Origin: Aerococcus tenax
Lineage (GTDB): Bacteria > Bacillota > Bacilli > Lactobacillales > Aerococcaceae
Direction of reading: 5' to 3'
Length of the DNA stretch: 64,000 bases
Assembly (NCBI RefSeq): GCF_003286645.3
Contig: NZ_CP127382.2
Span: forward strand, 682,001 to 746,000
Shown: one piece after another, positions 34,304-41,892 of the stretch
Numbering within the stretch: the stretch's first letter is position 1
How the letters are laid out: each line of letters starts with the position of its first letter
Position numbers and translations under genes: made by a program
The notes under the pieces: generated by a model
Databases searched by the model: none
Seen by the model: only the letters and a program-made list of their open reading frames with translations
What the model was told of the DNA's origin: nothing

Positions 34304-35110
34304 TTATTTTTCAATAGACAGGCCGTCATTCAATTCGATTTGAATGTGAGCTGCTTGAGGAGCGGTATTCTTAATGGTTACAGTTTGACTTTCACCTTGT
34401 TTGAGCCGGTCAGTCTTCCAAGTATCAGAAGCTAACTCTTTTTGGTCAGCATCGACAAATTTAAAGGTTATCCCCAAATTCACCAAGTCAGCTTTGGCAT
34501 GGTTAGTTAATGTCCCCGTCATGACAATGCTTTGGTCAGTACTTGCCGCTTGGTCAACAGTGAACTGTAAATTATTTAAATCCTCTTCAAGTTGAGAATA
34601 GGCTGCTTTACGGAAGTCAAGATTTTCTTTAGCATCTTCAAGGGCTTTGGAATTTTTATCTGCGTCAATTTCTTCCAAAGCTTCTGCTTGAATGATAAAG
34701 CGTGAATCTTGGGATAAGTCTTTCAGGATATCAATTCGTTTCCGGTAATGATCATTAAAAGCAGTCTGACTATCGATGGTAGCTGGCTCTTGGTTCAAAG
34801 CATCCACACAAGCTTTTAATTCATTTAAGTAGTTCTTCACCTTATTTTCTAAATCTTTATCTTTAAAGCTTTGGTCTTGATACTTTTTCATTTCCTCCCA
34901 CTCAGTATTGAAGGAATTGATGAGGGCTTGACTACCTGCATTGTCACTATTTTTATCGACTTGGCTAGCTGCTTCCTGTTTCTTTTGCCAGTTGGTAAAG
35001 AGATCACTAAAAAATAGGTCATCGGTTTTGTTTTGCGAAGAGCAAGCACTTAGAAAGAATAAGGTCGCACAGAGGCAGGCCAAGGCAATGATTTTCTTGA
35101 ATGGCTTCAT
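34304..35110 (-). CDS. Secreted lipoprotein, YkyA-like
   Basis: 268 residues with a signal peptide and lipobox LSAC (Cys23), so it should be lipid-anchored outside the membrane. Then follows a helical, Gln/Asp/Lys-rich region (about 30-180) resembling the YkyA-type putative cell-wall-binding lipoproteins. The C-terminus is beta-rich (QFTVDQAASTDQSIVMTGTL) with a look of an FxLYD/DUF5067 extracellular domain. Function unknown. Convergent with xerD. Confidence 0.75.
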   Translation of the reverse strand: MKPFKKIIALACLCATLFFLSACSSQNKTDDLFFSDLFTNWQKKQEAASQVDKNSDNAGSQALINSFNTEWEEMKKYQDQSFKDKDLENKVKNYLNELKACVDALNQEPATIDSQTAFNDHYRKRIDILKDLSQDSRFIIQAEALEEIDADKNSKALEDAKENLDFRKAAYSQLEEDLNNLQFTVDQAASTDQSIVMTGTLTNHAKADLVNLGITFKFVDADQKELASDTWKTDRLKQGESQTVTIKNTAPQAAHIQIELNDGLSIEK

Positions 35111-35244
35111 TAAATTGGTCCTTTCTACATTTAAGTTGATATTATTATATCATTACTTTAATAGGCATAGAAAAGAATTGAAAGGAAAAGCCATTCGAAG
35201 ATCATGCTAAACTTTGATACAATAGAACTATAGGAGGGCTGGTA

Positions 35245-35976
35245 ATGAATAAGATCGAAACTTTAAAAAATATGATTTATGAAAGTGATCGGATCGTCTT
35301 CTTTGGAGGAGCAGGAGTATCCACAGCAAGTGGCATTCCTGATTTTCGTTCTGCGGATGGTTTATTTATGCAAGATTCGGGATATCAGGTCAGTGCAGAA
35401 GAAATTATTTCACATTCTTTCTTTGAGAAATATCCCCAAATATTTTTTGACTATTACTTTGATCATTTAGTTTATCCAGATGCTAAACCCAATGCCTGTC
35501 ACCGCTATTTAGCTGATTTAGAAGCTAAGGGGAAAGAAGTTGCCATTGTCACTCAAAATATCGATGGTCTTCACCAAGAGGCGGGAAGTCAAAAAGTCTA
35601 TGAATTGCATGGCAATGTCTGGGATAATTACTGTCTAAAATGTAAACGACACTATCGGACAGAAGACTTAGAAAAAGATGTGCAAGGGATCCCACGATGC
35701 AGCTTTGACCAGGCCATCGTACGTCCTAATGTCGTTCTTTACGAAGAAGCACTCGATCAAAAAGAGATATTAGGGGCGGTTAGAGCCATTGAGCAAGCGG
35801 ACTTGATGATCGTTGCTGGGACTTCTTTAAGAGTCTATCCTGCCGCTGGTTTAATTGATTATTTTAATGGCTCTTATTTAGCAGTCATTAATAAAACAAA
35901 GATTCAAGTGGATAGAAAAGATACGTTGGTCTTTGAGGATTCCTTAACCAAAGTATTTAAGGCATTAGATATTTAA
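35245..35976 (+). CDS. cobB: Sirtuin-type NAD-dependent protein deacylase
   Basis: 243 residues. NAD-binding GAGVSTASGIPDFR, TQNIDGLHQEAG and the catalytic His in VYELHGNVW are all present, followed by GTSLRVYPAAGL. The zinc-binding module is degenerate: the first pair is CLKC but the second reads PRCSFD, with Asp in place of the fourth Cys. It removes acyl groups from lysines, and the short form lacks known localisation signals. Single gene with a GGAGGGCTGG site. Confidence 0.92.
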   Translation: MNKIETLKNMIYESDRIVFFGGAGVSTASGIPDFRSADGLFMQDSGYQVSAEEIISHSFFEKYPQIFFDYYFDHLVYPDAKPNACHRYLADLEAKGKEVAIVTQNIDGLHQEAGSQKVYELHGNVWDNYCLKCKRHYRTEDLEKDVQGIPRCSFDQAIVRPNVVLYEEALDQKEILGAVRAIEQADLMIVAGTSLRVYPAAGLIDYFNGSYLAVINKTKIQVDRKDTLVFEDSLTKVFKALDI

Positions 35977-36104
35977 GATGTTTTTTCAAAAAGTTTTCTA
36001 TTTTTATGGTATTGGATATTTGCTTAGAAAAGTGAGTATTTTCTTTTTGGGGCGTTTGTGATAGTCTATGAACCATAGAATCTTTAAGAGAGGTTAGGTG
36101 AGTT

Positions 36105-36509
36105 ATGCTAATTCCATACATTTCAAATTATGAGAAAGTAGTTATGGGTTTGTTATCTTATCTAGATGCCTATAAGTCTATGGATGACTTGATGGCAGAA
36201 ATGAAGCGTATAAAAACAGGTAGACGTCAACTCTATTTATGGCGTGATGAAGAAACCGATAATATTGTCGGTATTATTGGTTTTGACCAAGATGAGGAAA
36301 AAGAATTAGTATTAGCACGTTATAGCTCAGTTAATCCTTCTTTTGACCAACAGGAGATTACCTATGCCATGCTGACTGCTTTAACCCAGGAATTTCCTAT
36401 GTATACCATTAGCGGCTCACTAGCTATGTCTGATATCTTAAAAGGATGGGCCTTACATGAGCAACGTACCATGCCACATATTATTCATCACGATGGGGAA
36501 GGTTTATGA
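36105..36509 (+). CDS. ribT: RibT-like GNAT-family protein
   Basis: 134 residues. Its beginning, LIPYISNYEKVVMGLLSYL, and RQLYLWRDEE match RibT of Bacillus, a GNAT-fold protein of unknown reaction encoded next to riboflavin genes or scpA. The usual acetyl-CoA loop is poorly conserved and the C-terminus differs, so activity is doubtful. It overlaps scpA by 4 bases (ATGA), so it heads the scpA-scpB-rluB operon. Confidence 0.75.
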   Translation: MLIPYISNYEKVVMGLLSYLDAYKSMDDLMAEMKRIKTGRRQLYLWRDEETDNIVGIIGFDQDEEKELVLARYSSVNPSFDQQEITYAMLTALTQEFPMYTISGSLAMSDILKGWALHEQRTMPHIIHHDGEGL

Positions 36510-37276
36510 ATAAAACTAAGCAAGAAAACACTGAAACTTCTAATGATGAATTACACATCGATCTAGCGGCTTTTGAGGGGCCGCTAGATTTGCTTTTGCA
36601 CTTAATTAAGCAGATGGAAGTTGATATTTTTGACATTCCCATTGTTGATATCACCAACCAATATTTAGAAACAATTCACCGCCACCAAAAAAGGGACTTG
36701 GAACTAGCCAGTGACTACTTGATTATGGCGGCCAGTTTAATTGAAATTAAGACTAAATTACTCTTACCCAAAAAAGCTATGGAAAAAGAAGAGGAAGACG
36801 ATCCACGAGCCGATTTGGTCCAACAATTACTAACCTATAAGCAATATAAGGCTGTCTCAGCGATCTTAGAAGAAAAACAAGCTGACCGGTCTTTGAGTTA
36901 CTCTAAAGAGGCCAGTGACCTCTCGGATTTACAAGCCGTTGTGCCTTTACCTGAAAACGAAGTAAGCAGTGAAGACCTCTTATTGGCCTTTAAAAAAATG
37001 TTTTTACGCTTGAAGCAGGAACAACCACTTGAAAGAACTGTAAAAGGGGAAACTTTTACTATTAATGAGGCAATTACGAGTATCGAAGAAGCCTTGGACC
37101 AAGAGTCAGACCACTTGTCCTTTTTTTCTTTGCTGAGTTCGAATCAGCCTAACAGAGAGAAAGTGGTGACTTATTTTCTGGCTCTGTTACAATTAGTTAA
37201 ACAAGGAAAATTACTTATCCAGCAAGATCAGATTGCTGCAGATATAAGCATACAAAAGAAGGATGATGGGGATTGA
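36506..37276 (+). CDS. scpA: Segregation and condensation protein A
   Basis: Kleisin subunit that bridges the heads of SMC during chromosome segregation. 256 residues. The N-terminal SMC-neck binding region FEGPLDLLLHLIKQMEVDIF is well conserved and the C-terminal winged helix (EKVVTYFLALLQLVKQGKL) is present. ATGA overlap upstream with ribT and TTGA overlap downstream with scpB indicate coupled translation. Confidence 0.96.
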   Translation: MNKTKQENTETSNDELHIDLAAFEGPLDLLLHLIKQMEVDIFDIPIVDITNQYLETIHRHQKRDLELASDYLIMAASLIEIKTKLLLPKKAMEKEEEDDPRADLVQQLLTYKQYKAVSAILEEKQADRSLSYSKEASDLSDLQAVVPLPENEVSSEDLLLAFKKMFLRLKQEQPLERTVKGETFTINEAITSIEEALDQESDHLSFFSLLSSNQPNREKVVTYFLALLQLVKQGKLLIQQDQIAADISIQKKDDGD

Positions 37277-37833
37277 CCATTGAGGGTGCTTGCGAAAGTT
37301 TATTATTCGTTGCTGGTGAGGAAGGCCTTAGCCTAGAGGAACTAGCTAATCTTTTAGATCTTTCTAAAGAAAAGGTCCAGTATAGTTTATGGAACTTAGA
37401 CAAAAAATTAAAAACTGATAGTCAGCGGGGGCTAGAATTAGTATGTCTAGGGGGGCGCTATCAATTACTGACTCAAAAGATCTATGCTGACTTAATCCAA
37501 AAATATGCAGTCAGTCCTTTTGCTTTGAAGCTGTCCCAACAAGCCTTGGAAACCTTGGCAGTGATTGCCTACCAAGGCCCAATTACCCGATTAGAAATTG
37601 ATGAAATCAGGGGAGTTCAATCGCAAGCCATGATTAAACGCCTCTTATTGCATGACTTGATTGAAGAAGCAGGGCGAAAAGAGGGACCTGGACGTCCGAT
37701 TCTTTACCAAGTAACTAATTATTTTTATCAATATTTTGGATTGAATTCAATAGCTGACCTCCCTGATATATCATCGCTTTTACCTGAAGATGAGGAAGAT
37801 AAGGGCTTATTTGATGAAGAAGGAGATAAATAA
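37273..37833 (+). CDS. scpB: Segregation and condensation protein B
   Basis: 186 residues, two winged-helix domains (CESLLFVAGEEGLSLEELAN and LETLAVIAYQGPITRLEIDE, RGVQSQAMIKRLL). It dimerises and holds ScpA in the SMC complex. It starts at TTG within the scpA stop, preceded by GGATGATGGGGA. The acidic tail (LLPEDEEDKGLFDEEGDK) is normal. rluB starts at its stop codon. Confidence 0.95.
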   Translation: MTIEGACESLLFVAGEEGLSLEELANLLDLSKEKVQYSLWNLDKKLKTDSQRGLELVCLGGRYQLLTQKIYADLIQKYAVSPFALKLSQQALETLAVIAYQGPITRLEIDEIRGVQSQAMIKRLLLHDLIEEAGRKEGPGRPILYQVTNYFYQYFGLNSIADLPDISSLLPEDEEDKGLFDEEGDK

Positions 37834-38555
37834 TGGAAAGATTACAAAAGGTCATTGCCCATGCTGGTGTGGCTTCGAGACGTGATGCCGAAAAATTAAT
37901 CCTTGCTGGCCGGGTGCAGGTCAACGGCCAGGTGGTTACTGAACTCGGCACTAAGGTCACCAAGAAGGACCTCGTTGAAGTTGACCAGGTGCCTATATAT
38001 AAAGAAGAACCCGTTTACTACTTATTTAATAAGCCGGATGGGGTCATTTCTTCTGTTGCTGATGATAAGGGCAGAAAAGTAGTGGTTGATTATTTTAAAG
38101 AGATCCCCCAACGTATTTATCCTATCGGGCGTTTAGATTATCATACGACTGGAGTCTTACTTTTAACCAATGATGGGGAATTTGCTAATTTATTAATGCA
38201 TCCTCGTTACGAAATTGATAAGGTCTACGTGGCTAAGGTAAAGGGCTATCCTAGTCCCGATGCTCTTAAGCGCTTAGAAGAAGGTCTAGTGATAGACGGG
38301 CAGAAAACCGCTAAGGCTAGGGCACGCATTCGGAAAAATAAGGCTGCTAAGGAAAATGCAACCGTTGAGCTGACAATTCATGAAGGACGTAATCGTCAAG
38401 TCCGTAAGATGCTTGAAGCAGTTGGCCATCCCGTAAAACGTTTGAACCGCGAACGCTATGGCTTTTTAACGACTGAAGGTCTAGGAGTGGGTGAATACCG
38501 GCCATTATTAAAAGCTGAAGTTGAGCGTTTAAAACAATATGCCTTACAAAAATAA
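37833..38555 (+). CDS. rluB: Ribosomal large subunit pseudouridine synthase B
   Basis: 240 residues. N-terminal S4 domain (MERLQKVIAHAGVASRRDAE), catalytic Asp in IGRLDYHTTGVLLLTNDG, and the closing motif EGRNRQVRKMLEAVGHPVKRL. It isomerises a uridine in domain V of 23S rRNA. Last gene of the ribT-scpAB-rluB operon. Confidence 0.95.
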   Translation: MERLQKVIAHAGVASRRDAEKLILAGRVQVNGQVVTELGTKVTKKDLVEVDQVPIYKEEPVYYLFNKPDGVISSVADDKGRKVVVDYFKEIPQRIYPIGRLDYHTTGVLLLTNDGEFANLLMHPRYEIDKVYVAKVKGYPSPDALKRLEEGLVIDGQKTAKARARIRKNKAAKENATVELTIHEGRNRQVRKMLEAVGHPVKRLNRERYGFLTTEGLGVGEYRPLLKAEVERLKQYALQK

Positions 38556-38560
38556 AACGC

Positions 38561-38589
38561 TTGCATTTCTCCTATAATGGGGTTATAAT
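38561..38589 (+). promoter_or_regulatory. Promoter of riboswitch-ribU transcript
   Basis: TTGCAT (38561-38566), a 17-base spacer and consensus TATAAT (38584-38589), 25 bases before the riboswitch. Confidence 0.8.
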
Positions 38590-38614
38590 TTATTTGTAAA
38601 ATTAAATAAATGAA

Positions 38615-38725
38615 ATCTTCGGGGCAGGGTTAGATTCCCGATCGGCGGTGATAGTCCGCGAATCAGTGAGCTGATAGAACTAGTGAAATTCTAGTACCGA
38701 CTGTAAAGTCAGAATGGGAGAAGAT
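38615..38725 (+). promoter_or_regulatory. FMN riboswitch (RFN element)
   Basis: Outer stem ATCTTC (38615-38620) / GAAGAT (38720-38725). The conserved core GGGGCAGGGT, GATTCCCGATCGGCGGT, AGTCCGCGA and GACTGTAAAGTCAGAATGGGAG are all present. It binds flavin mononucleotide and switches off ribU by letting the downstream terminator form. Confidence 0.97.
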
Positions 38726-38743
38726 AGTAAATACTTACTAATT

Positions 38744-38784
38744 AATTCTTTTCATTGAAGACTTTCGGTGAAAGGAATTTTTTA
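38744..38784 (+). terminator. Riboswitch expression-platform terminator
   Basis: AATTCTTTTCA pairs with TGAAAGGAATT (one wobble) followed by TTTTT, 20 bases after the aptamer. Transcription attenuation is therefore the likely mechanism. Confidence 0.8.
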
Positions 38785-38837
38785 TTTTCAAGAAATAACA
38801 ATTAACCCTGACTGAGAAGAAGAAAGGGGAAATTGTT

Positions 38838-39428
38838 ATGAAAACAAGTACACGTCAGTTAATTGTTACCGCAGTTATGGGGGCTATTGCCTTTATCCTT
38901 ATGATGTTTTCTTTTCCGATATTGCCTGCTATACCTTTCTTAAAGGTCGATTTTTCTGATGTACCGATCCTATTCACCACCTTTTTGTTTGGACCATGGA
39001 GTGGAGCAGGGGCTGCTTTTGTACGGAACTTTTTACACTATATGCAAACAGGTGGCAATGCAGGTTACCCAATCGGAGATATGGCTTCTTTCATAGCTAC
39101 TCTTTCTTATTGCTTGCCAATTTACTATATTTTACGTAATTATGACCTTCGTTTGAGCAAACAAGTTGAAAGAGCTAAGTACTATGTCAAAGTCTGCTTT
39201 GCTTTTGCAATCGGTAGCGTATTAATGACCTTTGTCCTTTCCTTGGCTAACTACTATGTTATTACTCCCTTCTATATGGCTGTGATGAATTTCGAAATTC
39301 CTAACATGCAGGAATATATTCTTTATGGCATAGTTCCTTTTAATTTACTCAAGGGTCTGATTATTTCGATAGCTAACTTTATTGTTTTATCGGCTGCCTT
39401 ACCTGTGGCTAAGCGGCGTTTAGTTTAG
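38838..39428 (+). CDS. ribU: Riboflavin ECF transporter S component RibU
   Basis: 196 residues with five to six membrane helices. The substrate-loop motif FSDVPILFTTFLFGPWSGAG and AFVRNFLHYMQTGG are typical of RibU. It imports riboflavin together with the shared ECF module (EcfAA'T), which is not in this window. Controlled by the FMN riboswitch just upstream. Confidence 0.95.
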   Translation: MKTSTRQLIVTAVMGAIAFILMMFSFPILPAIPFLKVDFSDVPILFTTFLFGPWSGAGAAFVRNFLHYMQTGGNAGYPIGDMASFIATLSYCLPIYYILRNYDLRLSKQVERAKYYVKVCFAFAIGSVLMTFVLSLANYYVITPFYMAVMNFEIPNMQEYILYGIVPFNLLKGLIISIANFIVLSAALPVAKRRLV

Positions 39429-39481
39429 TTCAGGGCAGTTATTATTCGCTAGGTAAATCCCTTGCCATTGAAATAAAAAAG

Positions 39482-39536
39482 ACACCAGCTTAATGAGAAG
39501 CTAATACTGCTTGGCTCTTTAAGCTGGTGTTTTTAT
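39482..39536 (+). terminator. Terminator after ribU
   Basis: ACACCAGCTTAA / TTAAGCTGGTGT, a perfect 12-bp stem with a T tail, probably bidirectional; it also terminated the original regulator gene. Confidence 0.85.
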
Positions 39537-39576
39537 ATGTTTCGTGCTGTGAAGATGGCATTCTTCTTCCTGGACT

Positions 39577-39678
39577 TTAAGAAAATTTGAGTTGGTTAAT
39601 CATTTGGTAAATCCAACCTAAATCTTCAGTCGTTAGATCATCCTTTATTGTATGAATGGTTATGCCCTTAAGATTAAA
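39577..39678 (-). pseudogene. Severed C-terminal end of the Mga-like regulator
   Basis: Read on the minus strand in the frame of the gene at 41893-43335, and skipping the IS and one copy of its 8-bp duplication, the sequence continues after NL with KGITIHTIKDDLTTEDLGWI and ends YQMINQLKFS-stop. This adds 30 residues for a 510-residue original. The pattern fits the last strand and helix of an EIIB-like fold. Confidence 0.88.
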
Positions 39679-39714
39679 GTAAGCGTCAAATAGAAACACG
39701 GCTATAAAATGTAA

Positions 39715-39753
39715 GCCCTCCAAACTATACTTCTAATAGTTAGGAGGGTTTTT
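39715..39753 (+). promoter_or_regulatory. Hairpin occluding the tnpB ribosome binding site
   Basis: GCCCTCC.AACTA pairs with TAGTT.GGAGGG, followed by TTTTTA. GGAGGG is at the same time the Shine-Dalgarno sequence of tnpB (ATG 39756). The structure can both end incoming transcripts and hide the site. Confidence 0.55.
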
Positions 39754-39755
39754 AT

Positions 39756-40106
39756 ATGATTATTAATATGGATGACCTTCATCATATTTACATTGCCTAC
39801 GGCAAAACTGATTTAAGGAAAGGAATTGATTCGCTAACAACTATTGTTCAGGAAGAATTTAAAATGGATCCGTTCAGTCAGTCATTATTTTTATTTTGTG
39901 GAACCCGCAATGATCGTTTTAAAGCACTCTATTGGGATGGCAGTGGCTTTTGGCTATTCTACAAACGATTTGAAGATGGTAAAATGCAATGGCCTAAGAC
40001 TCATAGAGAATTGAAACAGATTTCAAAGCAACAGTGGCAATGGTTACTCGATGGTTTTTCTATCGAAAGTTCTGTAAGAAAAACACAAAAGAAAAAGTTT
40101 TATTGA
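39756..40106 (+). CDS. tnpB: IS66 accessory protein TnpB
   Basis: 116 residues. Family motif: IYIAYGKTDLRKGIDSL near the N-terminus, then LFLFCGTRNDRFKALYWDG and GFWLFYKRFEDGKMQWP. TnpB is required for IS66 transposition but its biochemical role is not known. tnpC follows after 56 bases. Translation probably limited by the hairpin over its ribosome binding site. Confidence 0.93.
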   Translation: MIINMDDLHHIYIAYGKTDLRKGIDSLTTIVQEEFKMDPFSQSLFLFCGTRNDRFKALYWDGSGFWLFYKRFEDGKMQWPKTHRELKQISKQQWQWLLDGFSIESSVRKTQKKKFY

Positions 40107-40162
40107 AATTTTCATTTTCCAAAACAATTGGTAAAATAGGAAAAACAGTAAGGAGGATGACT

Positions 40163-41800
40163 ATGGCTTCAAATAGAGAACAGCAATTACTTGAAGAAAT
40201 TAAAGTATTGAAGAAAATGATCAATCATCAAAAACGTGTCATCGACAGTCAGCAGTCATCCATCGACAATAAACAGAATGAATTAAATCATCAGAATAAA
40301 CTACTAAAAAATAAAGAAGTAACGATTGCTCATCAAGATGAATTGATTCACTATTTGAAGAAAAAGCTCTATGGTCGTTCGAAAGAAAACTTAGTGGATA
40401 ATAATCAGCTAAGTCTTTTCGAAGTCGATGCTAGTGATTTGATCAGTGAAAAAGAGGATGAAACTTTTGAAACGATTAGTTATCGTCGCAAAAAACGACC
40501 AAAAGGTCGTAAACAAGTAATTCTTGACAATTTTCCTGATTATGATCTTCATTACACCTTAGAAGGTGAAGATCGCAATTGCTCTGGATGTCAACAAGAA
40601 ATGGCAGAAATTGGCCAAAAGAAGATTCGCCAACAGTTACGCTACGTTCCTGCGGAAATTCGTTGTGAGAATGTTATTCAGCATAGCTATAAATGTACGA
40701 ATTGTTCAGAAAAAGCGGGGAAAGAAATGGTGATCAGTGCGGATGTTCCAAAACCTGTCTTTAATGGGAGCTATGCGACCGCAGGTCTTGTCTCTCACTC
40801 ACTTCAACAAAAATATGAGCTGAAAATTCCTGCTTACCGCCAGGAAGGTGAATGGGAAAAGATGGGCTTACCGCTCTCTCGTCAAACGCTCATTAATTGG
40901 CATGAAAAAGCAGCAGAATATTACTTTGAGCCTCTTTATCGACTGCTTTCTGGAAAGCTAATCAAACAGCCAGTCATCCATATGGATGAAACGAGTTATA
41001 AGGTCATTGAGCATGAGAAAGAAAAGACCTATTACTGGTTAACGTGCTCTTCTCGAGAAACTCAGCAACAAATCTATCTCTACCACCATTCTCCTGGGCG
41101 AGGCTTTAATGACCTTCCCAAGGGAATGGCTGAATATGAGGGTGTGATTCATTGCGATATGTGGCATGTCTATCCAAAAATAAATAGAGTGACTATTGCT
41201 GGCTGTTGGGCGCATTTAAGACGAAAGTTTTATGATGCCTTACCACCTAAAAAATATCAAGGTCAATTCCTCAGCTCATGGGCAGTAAAACAATGTGACC
41301 AATTTTTCACTTTAGAAAAGAAATGGCAAGATTTATCGATAACCGAACGTTTAGATAAACGCCAGAAAATTTTAAAAGTGAAAATTGACCACTTTTTCGA
41401 ACGCCTTCGTGAGGAATCATCTACTGCTGGAGGAAAATTAGTAACAGCCATCGCCTATGCCTTAAAATATGAAGCTTATTTTAAAGCATTTTTGGAAAAT
41501 GGTGCGGTTGAAATGAGCAATAACCGGGCAGAGCGTGGCATAAAAGCACTCGTAATAGGTAGAAAAAATTGGTTATTTTCTACCTCTTTTAAAGGTGCTC
41601 AGTATTCTGGAATTATTCTATCGATCATTGAAACTGCTAAGGCCAACGGCCTTGATCCTGAAAAATATCTCACTTTCTTATTAAGTGCCATGCCGAATGA
41701 AAAGCATCTAAGTGAAAAAGTGCTTGAAGATTATCTTCCCTGGCATCCCGCTATCCAAGCGATCTGTCGAAAAAAATTAAAAAGAGAATTACTTAAATAA
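40163..41800 (+). CDS. tnpC: IS66 transposase TnpC
   Basis: 545 residues from ATG 40163 (AAGGAGG spaced by six). N-terminal coiled coil (about 5-75, KVLKKMINHQKRVIDSQQSS), a zinc-finger-like region with CSGCQQE and CTNCSEKAG (about 140-195), and then a DDE domain: first Asp in VIHMDETSYKV, second in VIHCDMWHVY, and the Glu probably in NNRAERGIKALVIGRKNW. The C-terminal tail is the usual IS66 one. Seems intact and active. Confidence 0.95.
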   Translation: MASNREQQLLEEIKVLKKMINHQKRVIDSQQSSIDNKQNELNHQNKLLKNKEVTIAHQDELIHYLKKKLYGRSKENLVDNNQLSLFEVDASDLISEKEDETFETISYRRKKRPKGRKQVILDNFPDYDLHYTLEGEDRNCSGCQQEMAEIGQKKIRQQLRYVPAEIRCENVIQHSYKCTNCSEKAGKEMVISADVPKPVFNGSYATAGLVSHSLQQKYELKIPAYRQEGEWEKMGLPLSRQTLINWHEKAAEYYFEPLYRLLSGKLIKQPVIHMDETSYKVIEHEKEKTYYWLTCSSRETQQQIYLYHHSPGRGFNDLPKGMAEYEGVIHCDMWHVYPKINRVTIAGCWAHLRRKFYDALPPKKYQGQFLSSWAVKQCDQFFTLEKKWQDLSITERLDKRQKILKVKIDHFFERLREESSTAGGKLVTAIAYALKYEAYFKAFLENGAVEMSNNRAERGIKALVIGRKNWLFSTSFKGAQYSGIILSIIETAKANGLDPEKYLTFLLSAMPNEKHLSEKVLEDYLPWHPAIQAICRKKLKRELLK

Positions 41801-41801
41801 C

Positions 41802-41868
41802 AAAAAATCTTGATAAGTTTAGCATACAGAGTACTTAAGAACTCTTCGCTAGCTTATCAAGATTTTTT
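41802..41868 (+). terminator. Terminator at right end of IS66
   Basis: AAAAAATCTTGATAAG / CTTATCAAGATTTTTT stem with A and T runs on both sides, so it can act in both directions. It would end tnpC transcription and block the truncated regulator's transcript. Confidence 0.75.
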
Positions 41869-41892
41869 GAATTCTATTCTCCTATTTGACGC

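Larger units (their letters stand above)
39429..39678. other. Stretch between ribU and IS66
   Basis: Contains a terminator (39482-39536) and, at 39577-39678 on the minus strand, the cut-off 3' end of the Mga-like regulator. No other gene. Confidence 0.8.
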
